This document shows, piece after piece, positions 54,128-62,396 of a stretch of DNA of 64,000 nt. Below the pieces are notes generated by a model. The model saw only the letters and a program-made list of their open reading frames with translations. It searched no databases and was not told where the DNA came from. The first letter of the stretch is position 1; every line of letters starts with the position of its first letter. Both the position numbers and the translations under genes were made by a program. The stretch comes from Bradyrhizobium sp. Ghvi (lineage in GTDB: Bacteria > Pseudomonadota > Alphaproteobacteria > Rhizobiales > Xanthobacteraceae), in contig NZ_FOVU01000012.1 of the NCBI RefSeq assembly GCF_900115265.1, forward strand, positions 1 to 64,000. The letters are read 5' to 3'.

Positions 54128-55138
54128 TCAGCGCGCGACGATCAGGCCCTTGGCGGTGACGACCACCCAGCGGCCGTCCTGGCGACGGATCGCATCGACG
54201 CGGCCGACGCCGGGAATGGGATCGCCGGGATAGACCTCATAGAGGCCGCCGCGGCCCTCGATCAGCGCACCGCCATTGGCGGCGTTGCGCAGCCTCCAGC
54301 CTTCGATAGTCGGCAAGCGGCCGACCTCGGTCTTGGGCGCGGCCGACGCAGGAGCAGTTGCGGGAACAGCAGTACCGACCTGGGCCGAGGCCGGCGCGAT
54401 CGTGCCGGTGGTCTCCTTCGCGGGCGTCGCGGCGGCGGCCTGCGCGGGGGCAGCCGGCGGGGTGGCGCGGAGCTTGTCGACGGTCTCGGAGAGTTTTGCC
54501 AGCCTGGCCATCGGTTCGGCCTGCGCCTTCTCGAGCCTGTCGAGACGATCATTGGTCCGGTTGATTTGGCTGAGATCGGTCTTCGAGGTGTGCTCGACAT
54601 TGGCCTTAAGCGCGACGATGTCGGCATCCATCCGCGCAACGGAAGCGTCCAGCGCACTGGTATCGGCGACCTGCACAGGGGCCGGGGCAGCGGCGAAATG
54701 CATCATGCCCGCGGTCGCGAGCGCGCCGCTGATGGCGCCGACGCAGGCCGCGATCGCGACCACAGCGGCCATTGCCGACAAGCGGCGTTTGCCGCCGGCG
54801 TCGCGCACGTCCTCAGCCTTCACATGCGGGGCAAACTCTTCGCGCTCCCAGGACCGCTCCGAGGGCGCCATGACAATGAGCTTGCCGGGCTTCGGCTCGG
54901 ATTTAACGTCGGCCTTGGGCTCGGATTTGGGTTCGATCTTGGGTTCGATCTTGGGTTCGATCTTGGTCTGAAACTTCGGGACCTCGATCCGGGGCGGCGC
55001 GACCGTCGGAGCATCAGGCTTAGGGGGCGCCTCATGGTCGGGGGCGATCGAGGGGGCCTCGACGCCGGCGGCGGCCTCAACGGTGCCGGTCCGGTCGTTG
55101 GTCTCTTGGCCGGCCAGGTCGGGCATGGGTTCGCTCAC
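54128..55138 (-). CDS. Pro/Lys-rich single-pass coiled-coil protein of unknown function
   Basis: A 336-residue protein in four parts: an acidic/Pro-rich N-terminal region with EPKIEPKIEPKSEPK repeats (about 57-85), a membrane segment (about 121-148, AMAAVVAIAACVGAISGALA), a coiled coil (165-225, IVALKANVEHTSKTDLSQIN), and an Ala/Pro linker leading to a folded end domain (GWRLRNAANGGALIEGRGGL, YEVYPGDPIPGVGRVDAIRR). The C-terminal domain would lie in the periplasm. Similar proteins occur in Bradyrhizobium; no function is known to me. The gene ends at a strong terminator. Confidence 0.68.
   Translation of the reverse strand: MSEPMPDLAGQETNDRTGTVEAAAGVEAPSIAPDHEAPPKPDAPTVAPPRIEVPKFQTKIEPKIEPKIEPKSEPKADVKSEPKPGKLIVMAPSERSWEREEFAPHVKAEDVRDAGGKRRLSAMAAVVAIAACVGAISGALATAGMMHFAAAPAPVQVADTSALDASVARMDADIVALKANVEHTSKTDLSQINRTNDRLDRLEKAQAEPMARLAKLSETVDKLRATPPAAPAQAAAATPAKETTGTIAPASAQVGTAVPATAPASAAPKTEVGRLPTIEGWRLRNAANGGALIEGRGGLYEVYPGDPIPGVGRVDAIRRQDGRWVVVTAKGLIVAR
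54927..54962. repeat. 12-bp tandem repeat, three perfect copies
   Basis: TTGGGTTCGATC occurs three times without interruption and then begins a fourth, imperfect copy. It encodes (on the minus strand) repeated Glu-Pro-Lys-Ile units in the N-terminal region of the TM/coiled-coil protein. Copy number is likely to vary between strains by slippage. Confidence 0.9.
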
Positions 55139-55406
55139 GGCTCAAATACTCCAGTCTAGGTTGACTTTTTGGTAACTTTCATTGCTTGCGAATTCCTTAC
55201 CTCAGGACCCGCTTACCGAAATTTTAGGAACTCGTCCGAGGCCGAATTTGGTCAGGAAGGTGGAACCGGCGTGGCGTCGCGCAACAAATTGTCAGCCGAT
55301 GCCGCCCTGCGATAGGCCGCGCGCCTCAGCCGAAGGAGTGTTTGCCCGTGATTGTTCCCCGGTTAACATGGGTCGTCCCGTTAGCCAGAAGGCGTTTGGG
55401 GGTGCC

Positions 55407-55778
55407 ATGACGATCGAGAAATGCATCAACGCGTTTGGTGTCGATGACGTCATCTTCGAGGAGGGCTCGACCGGCCGCGAGTTGTTCGTCGTGCTCGACG
55501 GCGAGGTCGAGATCGCCAAGTTCGACGGCGCGCGCAAGACCAGCATCGTCAAGCTCGGCAAGGGCGAGTTCTTTGGCGAGATGGCCGTGATCGACGGCTC
55601 AGCCCGCTCGGCGACCGCGATCGCCTCGGCGCCCAACACCAAGGTGATGCGGATCAACCACGCCCGCTTCGTCTACCTCGTCAGCCAGCAGCCGGCGTTC
55701 GCGCTGATGGTAATGGACGCGCTGTCGAAGCGCTTGCGCGCGTCCAACGCCGTCACCTATCGGGCAGCGCAATCATGA
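55407..55778 (+). CDS. Stand-alone cyclic-nucleotide-binding domain protein
   Basis: A 123-residue protein that is just a CAP-family cyclic-nucleotide-binding domain: the beta-roll GSTGRELFVVLDGEVEIAKF, the phosphate-binding cassette GKGEFFGEMAVIDGSARSAT (with FGEMA and Arg-Ser-Ala) and a C-terminal helix. There is no DNA-binding domain, so it is a sensor subunit rather than a transcription factor. Its stop overlaps the start of the MBL-fold gene (ATGA), and the pair may act together. Start ATG 55407 follows GGGGGT; the frame runs upstream without coding character. Confidence 0.85.
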   Translation: MTIEKCINAFGVDDVIFEEGSTGRELFVVLDGEVEIAKFDGARKTSIVKLGKGEFFGEMAVIDGSARSATAIASAPNTKVMRINHARFVYLVSQQPAFALMVMDALSKRLRASNAVTYRAAQS

Positions 55779-56584
55779 GCGAACGAAAGCCGACCGCATT
55801 CCCCATCCTGATGAAGAACGACATCTGCTCGCTGATCCAGGCGGCGGACGACGTCTTCCAGATCCGCTTTTCCAACCGCGCCGCCAACGCTTATCTCGTG
55901 CGCGGCTCGGCGCGGACCATCCTGATCGATGTCGGGCTGTCCTCGAATTATCCGGCGATGGTGGAATGCCTGAACTTCGCCGGATGCCCGCCCGAGAAGA
56001 TCGACATGGTCGTGCTGAGCCATGAGCATCTCGATCATATCGGCGCCGCCTGGCACTTCAACGAGCGCCGGACTTATGTCGCCGCGCATCGGCTTGCCGC
56101 CAACAAGATCATGCTGCGCGACGACTTCTCGATGCTGCGCAAGATGTTCAACGAGCCGAACGTGCCGATCAATATCGACATCTGGCTCGAGGAAGGCAAT
56201 CTGATCGATCTCGGCAATTTCCGCCTCAACGTGATGTACACGCCGGGCCATACCTCGGCCTGCATCACGCTGTTCGACCAGGACAAGGGCCTGTTGTTCG
56301 CCGCCGACACGCTGATGCCCGGCGGCGTAATGGGCGGCGTGTTCGGCTCCGGCAGCATCTCCGACTACATCCAGTCGCTGGAGCGCATCAAGGGGCTGGA
56401 CGCGAAGATCCTGCTGTCGGGCCACGGACGGCTGTCGGATACGCCGCAAGAGGACGTCCGCATCGCGATCGAGCGGTCGCACGGCCTCTTGGAGGATACC
56501 GCGCAATTGTTCGATGCGCTGGGACGCGCGCGCGAACTTCGAGCCCATCATGCAGTCGGTGCGCGATCTGAACAAGCTGGATGA
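55775..56584 (+). CDS. Metallo-beta-lactamase-fold hydrolase, likely C-terminal frameshift
   Basis: A 269-residue MBL-fold metal hydrolase. The zinc motif is SHEHLDHIG (HxHxDH), the second His site is in MYTPGHTSACITLFDQD, the bridging Asp in LLFAADTLMPGG and the last His in LLSGHGRLSDTP. It is translationally coupled to the cNMP-binding protein, and hydrolysis of a nucleotide or signal molecule is conceivable. The last 18 residues (GRARELRAHH...) look unnatural: in the +1 frame the same DNA reads ARANFEPIMQSVRDLNKLDD and stops at 56586-56588. An extra base near 56524 in the GCGCGCGCG run would explain this. Confidence 0.85.
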   Translation: MSERKPTAFPILMKNDICSLIQAADDVFQIRFSNRAANAYLVRGSARTILIDVGLSSNYPAMVECLNFAGCPPEKIDMVVLSHEHLDHIGAAWHFNERRTYVAAHRLAANKIMLRDDFSMLRKMFNEPNVPINIDIWLEEGNLIDLGNFRLNVMYTPGHTSACITLFDQDKGLLFAADTLMPGGVMGGVFGSGSISDYIQSLERIKGLDAKILLSGHGRLSDTPQEDVRIAIERSHGLLEDTAQLFDALGRARELRAHHAVGARSEQAG

Positions 56585-56609
56585 TTGAGCGTCACCGCTT
56601 GTATCAGAC

Positions 56610-56743
56610 CCGTCATCCTGAGGTGCGAGTGGCGCGATGCCAAGCATCGCGCCGGGAGCCTCGAAGGATGCACGGCCCCGCTGCTGCAGCCGGGCCGTTG
56701 CCCTTCGAGGGCCGCTGAAGAAGCGGCCACCTCAGGGTGACGG
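56610..56743. repeat. CGTCATCCTGAGGTGCGAG repeat, copy 2
   Basis: Nearly the same sequence as 49981-50106, including the AAGCATCGCGCCGGGAGCCT hairpin region and the end AAGAAGCGGCCACCTCAGGG. The two differ mainly in the middle (loop) part. It lies between convergent genes. Confidence 0.88.
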
Positions 56744-56764
56744 TGAGAGAGGGTTGAGGCTCCC

Positions 56765-57262
56765 TCACATCACCACCGGCTTGTCCGGCAGCTCGTTCGG
56801 ATGCGCTCCGCCCGGCGGGAAATGCTTGGCGAGCTCCCGCGACACCGCCGCGATACCTTCGATTACGCCGCGCTCGAACTGGCCCGCGCTGAATGCGGCC
56901 TCCATCGCGCGGCAGATCGCTTCCCAACCCGCGGCACCAACCTTCGCATCGATGCCGCGATCGGCGATGATCTCGACGTCGCGGTCGGCCAGCAACAGGT
57001 AGATCAGCACGCCATTGTTGTGTGCGGTGTCCCAGATGCGCAAATGCGAGAACACGTCGAGCGCACGCGCGCGGGCGTGCTGGTTTCGGAACAGCGCACG
57101 ACCATCGAGCGCGCCTTCCACGACGAAGCGGACCTGGCCGGAATGCGTGGTTTCGCTTTGCTTGATCGCTTGCTCGATGCGGTCGAGCACGACTGGCGGA
57201 AACACTTGCCGCGCACGCCAATGGTGCGGGAGCAGATGGCTGACAATACGCCCGATGCCCAT
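56765..57262 (-). CDS. TPM-domain protein
   Basis: A 165-residue protein containing a TPM (YgcG/Psb32-type) domain: VLDRIEQAIKQSETTHSGQV, DVFSHLRIWDTAHNNGVLIY, LADRDVEIIADRGIDAKVGA. TPM domains occur in proteins involved in repair or quality control, including phosphatase-like activity in the plant members. It has no signal peptide. It starts 2 bases after the stop of the preceding TPM-domain gene, and lemA is upstream, so lemA-TPM-TPM form an operon. ATG at 57262 is the first start that yields a plausible domain. Confidence 0.78.
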   Translation of the reverse strand: MGIGRIVSHLLPHHWRARQVFPPVVLDRIEQAIKQSETTHSGQVRFVVEGALDGRALFRNQHARARALDVFSHLRIWDTAHNNGVLIYLLLADRDVEIIADRGIDAKVGAAGWEAICRAMEAAFSAGQFERGVIEGIAAVSRELAKHFPPGGAHPNELPDKPVVM

Positions 57263-57264
57263 GA

Positions 57265-58152
57265 CTACCAGCTCCCCGAGGCGCCGCCGCCACCGAAACT
57301 GCCGCCACCGCCGCTGAAACCGCCGCTCGACGACCCGCTGCTCCAGCCGCCTGATGACGAGCCGCTCGACCACGAGCCACCGCCTGAGGAGCCCGCGCCG
57401 AGCCCGATCCCTGGAAACAAATCGCCAATGAAGGTCAGGATGGCGCCAAGCACACCTATACCCAGTCCAATAGCGGCTGAGCCCAACACGAACCAGGCGA
57501 GGCCGCCGACCGCCGCGCCCGTTGCGGCCGAGCCGAGCAGCCGCCCGAGCATCGCGCGCAGGAAGCCGCCCACGACGAGCGGCCCGAACAGCACGAAATA
57601 GAACAACGTTTGGAGATCGTCCCAACTGCCGAAGTTCACGCTGCGCGAGGGCACCGGCAGCGGTTCGCCATCGACGACGCGCATCATCCGGTCGACGCCG
57701 GCCGAGATGCCGCCGGCGAAGTCGCCCTCCCTGAATTTCGGCGTGATGACCTCGTCGATAATCCGCCGCGAGGTGACGTCGGTGAGCGCACCTTCGAGGC
57801 CGTAGCCGACCTCGATGCGCAGATGCCGGTCGTTCTTGGCCACCACCAGGATGGCGCCGTCGTCGACCTTCTTGCGACCGATCTTCCAGGCCTCCGCGAC
57901 ACGGATCGAGAATTGCTCGATCGTCTCCGGGTCCGTCGTCGGCACGATCAGCACCGCGATCTGACTGCCCTTGCGCGTCTCGAAATCGCCGAGCTTCTGC
58001 GACAGCGCGGCGATATCGCTGCTCGACAGCGTCCCGGTGAGGTCAACCACGCGGCCGGTGAGCTGGGGGACGGCAACGTCGGCGAGGGCGGGGAAGGCGA
58101 AGGCGAACACAAGAGCGACTAGGGCTATCGCCCGCCACAACCTCGCTGTCAT
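57265..58152 (-). CDS. Exported TPM-domain (YgcG-family) protein with Gly/Ser-rich tail
   Basis: A 295-residue protein. A signal peptide (about 1-24) precedes the TPM domain (VVDLTGTLSSSDIAALSQKL, VADVLIVPTTDP-like core VLIVPTTDPETIEQFSIRVA, LRIEVGYGLEGALTDVTSRR). Two to three membrane segments follow (about 185-255) and then a long Gly/Ser-rich tail. This layout matches YgcG proteins, usually beside lemA as here. The start ATG lies inside a palindromic repeat and lacks a clear ribosome site; translation may depend on it or begin elsewhere. Confidence 0.82.
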   Translation of the reverse strand: MTARLWRAIALVALVFAFAFPALADVAVPQLTGRVVDLTGTLSSSDIAALSQKLGDFETRKGSQIAVLIVPTTDPETIEQFSIRVAEAWKIGRKKVDDGAILVVAKNDRHLRIEVGYGLEGALTDVTSRRIIDEVITPKFREGDFAGGISAGVDRMMRVVDGEPLPVPSRSVNFGSWDDLQTLFYFVLFGPLVVGGFLRAMLGRLLGSAATGAAVGGLAWFVLGSAAIGLGIGVLGAILTFIGDLFPGIGLGAGSSGGGSWSSGSSSGGWSSGSSSGGFSGGGGSFGGGGASGSW

Positions 58153-58250
58153 CGCCCGGCTTGACCGGGCGATCCAGTATTCCAGAGACGCCAGCGAGAT
58201 ACGGAGAGGCCGCGGCGTACTGGATTCCCCGCATTCGCGGGGAATGACAC
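58145..58250. repeat. Palindromic repeat overlapping the TPM gene start
   Basis: The element reads GCTGTCATCGCCCGGCTTGA on the left and ends GCGGGGAATGACAC on the right, with internal CGCCCGGCTTGACCGGGCG and CCCCGCATTCGCGGGG hairpins. It is a relative of the element at 29721-29828. Its left end covers the start codon of the TPM gene (58150-58152). Confidence 0.85.
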
Positions 58251-58290
58251 TGGTGGGTGGAGTGGGCGCCATTCGCAAAGCCAAACGCTA

Positions 58291-58899
58291 TTACTTCGAT
58301 GGCGCCGGCGCCGGGTTGAAATCAACCTTCGGCGCGGTCGAGATCTCCTTCTCGTTCTCGACCGAGAAGTTCGGCTTCTCCTTGTAGCCGAACATCATCG
58401 CGGTAAGGTTGCTCGGGAACGAGCGGATGGTGACGTTGTATTTCTGCACCGACTTGATGTAGCGGTTGCGCGCGACCGTGATGCGGTTCTCGGTGCCCTC
58501 GAGCTGCGACATCAGGTCCTTGAACAGGGCATCCGATTTGAGCTGCGGGTAATTCTCCGTGACGACAAGAAGCCGCGACAGCGCGCTGGAGAGCTCGCCC
58601 TGGGCGGCCTGGAATTTCTGGAAGGCGGCGGGATCGTTCAGCACCTCGGGCGTTGCCTGGATGCTGCCGACCTTGGCGCGGGCATTGGTGACGCCGAGCA
58701 GCACGTCCTTCTCCTGCTGCGCGAAGCCCTTCACCGAATTGACGAGGTTGGGCACGAGATCGGCGCGGCGTTGATACTGGTTCACCACCTCGGACCAATT
58801 GGCCTTGATCTGCTCGTCCTCGCCTTGGATGGCGTTGTAGCCGCAATTGGTGAGGCTGAGCGAGGCCAGCGCTGCGAGCACGGTCAGGATCTTGCGCAT
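58291..58899 (-). CDS. lemA: LemA-family lipoprotein
   Basis: A 202-residue LemA protein. The N-terminus is a lipoprotein-like signal peptide with Cys19 (LSLTNCGYN). The helical-bundle domain begins IKANWSEVVNQYQRRADLVP and contains GTENRITVARNRYIKSVQKY and FPSNLTAMMFGYKEKPNFSV, both family signatures. LemA proteins are membrane-associated helical proteins of uncertain role, commonly linked to TPM-domain genes. ATG at 58899 has GGAGA upstream. First gene of the lemA-TPM-TPM operon. Confidence 0.9.
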   Translation of the reverse strand: MRKILTVLAALASLSLTNCGYNAIQGEDEQIKANWSEVVNQYQRRADLVPNLVNSVKGFAQQEKDVLLGVTNARAKVGSIQATPEVLNDPAAFQKFQAAQGELSSALSRLLVVTENYPQLKSDALFKDLMSQLEGTENRITVARNRYIKSVQKYNVTIRSFPSNLTAMMFGYKEKPNFSVENEKEISTAPKVDFNPAPAPSK

Positions 58900-58966
58900 C
58901 AAATTTCTCCCGGTGAATCCCGTGACTCAATATCAGATAGCGATCAGACCATGCTAGCTTTCCGGT

Positions 58967-59061
58967 GTCATTCCGGGGCGCGAAGCGAACTATGGTGCGC
59001 ATTTGCGCACCTGAGAATCTCAAGAGTCCGGGTCTGGTCCTTCGGACCATCCCGGAATGAC
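58967..59061. repeat. Palindromic repeat (GTCATTCCGGGGCG family), copy 3
   Basis: A 95-base version of the element flanking the decarboxylase gene: GTCATTCCGGGGCG at the left, CATCCCGGAATGAC at the right, with inner GGTGCGCATTTGCGCACC and GGTCCTTCGGACC hairpins. It lies between the divergent lemA and enoyl-CoA hydratase genes, upstream of both. Confidence 0.8.
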
Positions 59062-59162
59062 GGCGGTGGACGAGCGCAAGCCAGCCGGCTGACGCAAGCC
59101 TCTTGCTTATCACCACGCGGCATAGTCAACTCGAAGCAAACAACAAGACAGGGGAGCGCGCC

Positions 59163-60014
59163 ATGTCCTCGTTCGAGACCATTCTGGTGGAGCGACCGGA
59201 GCCGGCGATTGCCCGGGTCGTGATGAACCGGCCGGACGCGCGCAACGCGCAGAACCTTCAAATGACCTACGACCTCAATGCCGCCTTCGACGCAGCGGTG
59301 CAGGACGATACGGTCAAGGTGATCATCCTCGCCGGCAACGGGCCGCATTTCTCCTCCGGCCACGATCTGCGTCCCGGCGGCAAAAACGCCGCGGGCGTCG
59401 ATTTTCCGCCAGTGGGAAATTGGGGCGGCTTTGCTGAACCAAATGCCCACGGCCGCTTCGCCCGCGAGCAGGAAATATATCTCCAGATCACGCGGCGCTG
59501 GCGCAACCTCGCCAAGCCGACCATTGCCGAAGTGCACGGCAAATGCATCGCCGGCGGGCTGATGCTGGCCTGGGCCTGCGACCTCATCATTGCCAGCGAC
59601 GACGCGCAGTTCTGTGATCCCGTCGTCACCATGGGCGTCTGCGGCGTCGAATGGTTCGTGCATCCCTGGGAGCTGGGGCCGCGCAAGGCCAAGGAATTCT
59701 TGTTCACCGCTGACAGCTGGAGCGCACAGGAGGCGCATCAACTCGGCATGGTGAACCAGGTCGTGCCGCGCGCGGAATTGTCGGCGCGCGTGCTGGAGCT
59801 GGCGCGCCGGATTTCCTCGAAGCCGTCCTTCGCGCTGAAGCTGACCAAGGAAGCGGTGAACCGTTCCATCGACGTGATGGGGCAGCCGGCCGCGATCGAC
59901 CAGGCCTTTGCGCTGCATCAGCTTTGTCATGCCCACAATCTTCAGGAGTTCGGCATGGTGGTCGATCCATCCGGACTGCATCCCTCCGTGCGCAAGCCGG
60001 CAGCCGCGGAGTAG
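59163..60014 (+). CDS. Enoyl-CoA hydratase/isomerase family protein
   Basis: A 283-residue crotonase-fold protein. The oxyanion hole and CoA-binding segments are visible in GNGPHFSSGHDLRPGGK and EVHGKCIAGGLMLAWACDLI. The loop before the second catalytic position reads MGVCGVEWFVHPWELGPRKA, where ordinary hydratases have a Glu pair, so the reaction may differ from simple hydration. It is followed 4 bases later by an acyl-CoA dehydrogenase pair, giving a beta-oxidation-type operon. AGGGGAGCGCGCC precedes the ATG at 59163. Confidence 0.85.
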   Translation: MSSFETILVERPEPAIARVVMNRPDARNAQNLQMTYDLNAAFDAAVQDDTVKVIILAGNGPHFSSGHDLRPGGKNAAGVDFPPVGNWGGFAEPNAHGRFAREQEIYLQITRRWRNLAKPTIAEVHGKCIAGGLMLAWACDLIIASDDAQFCDPVVTMGVCGVEWFVHPWELGPRKAKEFLFTADSWSAQEAHQLGMVNQVVPRAELSARVLELARRISSKPSFALKLTKEAVNRSIDVMGQPAAIDQAFALHQLCHAHNLQEFGMVVDPSGLHPSVRKPAAAE

Positions 60015-60018
60015 AAAC

Positions 60019-61158
60019 ATGGACCTCGATCTCAGCGACGAGCAACGGCTGCTGCGCGAGAGCGCGGAACGCTTCGTGGCGGAAAGCTATGATGCCGAGC
60101 ACCGCCGCAGGATGGCGAATGATCCGCTCGGCTTCAGCCCTGATGTATGGAAGCAGTTCGCCGAGCTCGGCTGGCTGGCCCTGCCGATCGCGGAAGAGTT
60201 TGGCGGGCTCGGCGGCGGGCCTATCGAGATCGGCATCTTGATGGAAGCCTTCGGACGCGGGCTGGTGTCGGAGCCCTATGTCGCGACGATCGTGCTGGGC
60301 GCTGCGCTGATCGAGCGATGCGGCAGCACGGCGCAGAAGCAGGCGAGCCTGCCCAAGATCGCCGACGGATCATTCAAGCTGGCGTTTGCGCATTCCGAGC
60401 GCGCGGCGCGGTTCGATCTTGCCAGGGTCGCGACGTCAGCAACCAGGACGGCGCAAGGCTGGCGGCTCGAAGGCAGCAAGATCGCCGTGCTTGATGGCCA
60501 CGCCGCCGACGAGATCATCGTCTCCGCGCATCTGCATGATCATCATGGACCGTCGGGGCGGCTCGGCCTTTTTCTGGTGCCGGCAACCGCGCCGGGACTT
60601 TCGATCTCCGACTATCCGCGCCTGGGCGGCGGACGGGCCTGCAACGTCGAACTCTCCGGCGTGCAGCTGCCGCAGGACGCATTGCTCGGCGACGGCAATG
60701 ACGCGCTGCCGGCGATCGAGTGGGCGCTCGATCGCGCCATGGCCGCGCTCGGCGCCGAAGCCGTCGGCATCATGCAGATGCTGCTGGAGACGACGCTCGA
60801 CTACACCAAGATCCGAAAACAGTTCGGCCGCCCCCTCTCGGCCAACCAGGTGATCCGGCATCGCCTCGCCGACATGGCGATCCAGGTCGACGAAGCCCGC
60901 TCGATGGCGCTGCGAGCCGCGCTGAAGGCCGATAGCGCGCCGGTCGAACGCGCCCGGGCCGCATCTGGCGCGAAGGCCAAGATCGGCAAATGCGCGCGCT
61001 TCGTCGGCGAACAATCGATCCAGCTTCACGGCGGCATGGGCGTCACCGAAGAGCTCGAGGTCGGCGCCTATTTCAAGCGGCTCGTCGCCTTCGACACGCT
61101 GTTCGGCGGCAGCGCGCATCATTACGCCCGTCACGCCCAGCTTGGCCGCACGGCCTAA
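60019..61158 (+). CDS. Acyl-CoA dehydrogenase, small subunit of a PimD-like pair
   Basis: A 379-residue acyl-CoA dehydrogenase of the short-N-terminus type. LSDEQRLLRESAERFVAESY, LGWLALPIAEEFGGLGGGP and the C-terminal GEQSIQLHGGMGVTEELEVG are present. The flavin segment LAFAHSERAARFDLARVATS deviates from the canonical TEPxxGSD, as is typical of the small subunits of pimeloyl-CoA dehydrogenase-like heteromers. The large-subunit gene follows 13 bases later. It probably acts on dicarboxyl- or branched acyl-CoAs. Confidence 0.85.
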   Translation: MDLDLSDEQRLLRESAERFVAESYDAEHRRRMANDPLGFSPDVWKQFAELGWLALPIAEEFGGLGGGPIEIGILMEAFGRGLVSEPYVATIVLGAALIERCGSTAQKQASLPKIADGSFKLAFAHSERAARFDLARVATSATRTAQGWRLEGSKIAVLDGHAADEIIVSAHLHDHHGPSGRLGLFLVPATAPGLSISDYPRLGGGRACNVELSGVQLPQDALLGDGNDALPAIEWALDRAMAALGAEAVGIMQMLLETTLDYTKIRKQFGRPLSANQVIRHRLADMAIQVDEARSMALRAALKADSAPVERARAASGAKAKIGKCARFVGEQSIQLHGGMGVTEELEVGAYFKRLVAFDTLFGGSAHHYARHAQLGRTA

Positions 61159-61171
61159 AGAGGAGCGCATC

Positions 61172-62368
61172 ATGAACCTGTCGTTCAATGCCGAAGAGCG
61201 CGCCTTCCAGAGCGAAGTGCAAAGTTTCATCGCGAAAAATCTCACCGACGAGATGAAGCGCGCCACCGCGCTGACGCCATCGGTATTCTCCGATCCTGAC
61301 ATCGGCATGGCCTGGCAGCGCGCGCTGCACGGCCGCGGCTGGGGTGCACCGGGCTGGCCGGTCGAATATGGCGGACCCAACTGGACGCCGGCGCAGCGCT
61401 GGATTTTCGAGACCGAATGCGCGCGGGCCGGCGTGCCGAACGTCAACGTGATGGGCGTGAAGATGGTCGGGCCCGTCATCATCGGCTTCGGCTCGCCCGA
61501 GCAGAAGAATTTCTATCTGCCGCGGATTCTCTCGGGTGAGGACTATTGGTGCCAGGGCTATTCCGAACCAGGCTCCGGCTCCGATCTGTCCTCGCTGAAG
61601 ACCCGGGCGGTGCGCGACGGCGACGACTACATCATCAACGGCACCAAGATCTGGACCACGCATGCCCATCACGCCAACCGCATGTTCGCGCTGGTCCGCA
61701 CCAGCGACGGGCCACGGCAGCAGGACGGCATCAGCTTCATCCTGATCGACATGAAGACGCCTGGAATCACGACGCGGCCGATCCTCACCATCGGCGGCGA
61801 CCACGAGGTCAACCAGGTGTTCTTCGACGACGTGCGCGTGCCCGTCGCCAACCGCGTCGGCGAGGAAGGCAAGGGCTGGACCTACGGCAAATATCTGCTC
61901 GAATTCGAGCGCGGCTCCGGCATCGCATCCGCCAAGCTGCGCGAAGGACTGCGCGCCATCACGGAGCTCGCCGAGTCCGATCTCACGGGACGCGCGATCG
62001 ACAGCCCCGATATCGCTACGCGCATCTCCGAGGTCGAGATCGACATCGACGCGCTGGAGATGACCGAGCTGCGGGTGCTCTCGGCGCTGCAGACCGGGCA
62101 AAACCCCGGCGCGGTGTCATCCATCCTGAAGCTGCGTAACAGCGAGATCCGCCAGGCCGTGACACGGTTAGGAGTCGATGTGATCGGCCACGACGCGCTC
62201 GCCGTCGAGCCGATGCGCCCGCTTTACAAGCTCAACCATGAGCCGGCGCTGCCTGAGGACATGCTGACGGTCGTGCCGGAATATCTCAACGGGCGGGCCT
62301 ACACGATCTTCGGCGGCACGTCGGAGATTCAGCGGGATATTATTGCGAAGATAATGCTGGGGATTTGA
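61172..62368 (+). CDS. Acyl-CoA dehydrogenase, large subunit of a PimC-like pair
   Basis: A 398-residue acyl-CoA dehydrogenase with canonical flavin motif CQGYSEPGSGSDLSSLKTRA, the beta-domain YIINGTKIWTTHAHHANRMF, and a C-terminal signature GRAYTIFGGTSEIQRDIIAK. RGWGAPGWPVEYGGPNWTPA is typical of the PimC-like large subunit. It is cotranscribed with the small subunit and an enoyl-CoA hydratase. AAGAGGAGC lies at good distance from ATG 61172. The substrate is not certain; pimeloyl-CoA is the reference case. Confidence 0.87.
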   Translation: MNLSFNAEERAFQSEVQSFIAKNLTDEMKRATALTPSVFSDPDIGMAWQRALHGRGWGAPGWPVEYGGPNWTPAQRWIFETECARAGVPNVNVMGVKMVGPVIIGFGSPEQKNFYLPRILSGEDYWCQGYSEPGSGSDLSSLKTRAVRDGDDYIINGTKIWTTHAHHANRMFALVRTSDGPRQQDGISFILIDMKTPGITTRPILTIGGDHEVNQVFFDDVRVPVANRVGEEGKGWTYGKYLLEFERGSGIASAKLREGLRAITELAESDLTGRAIDSPDIATRISEVEIDIDALEMTELRVLSALQTGQNPGAVSSILKLRNSEIRQAVTRLGVDVIGHDALAVEPMRPLYKLNHEPALPEDMLTVVPEYLNGRAYTIFGGTSEIQRDIIAKIMLGI

Positions 62369-62396
62369 AGGCGTGTAGTCCCACTGGCGCGACACC

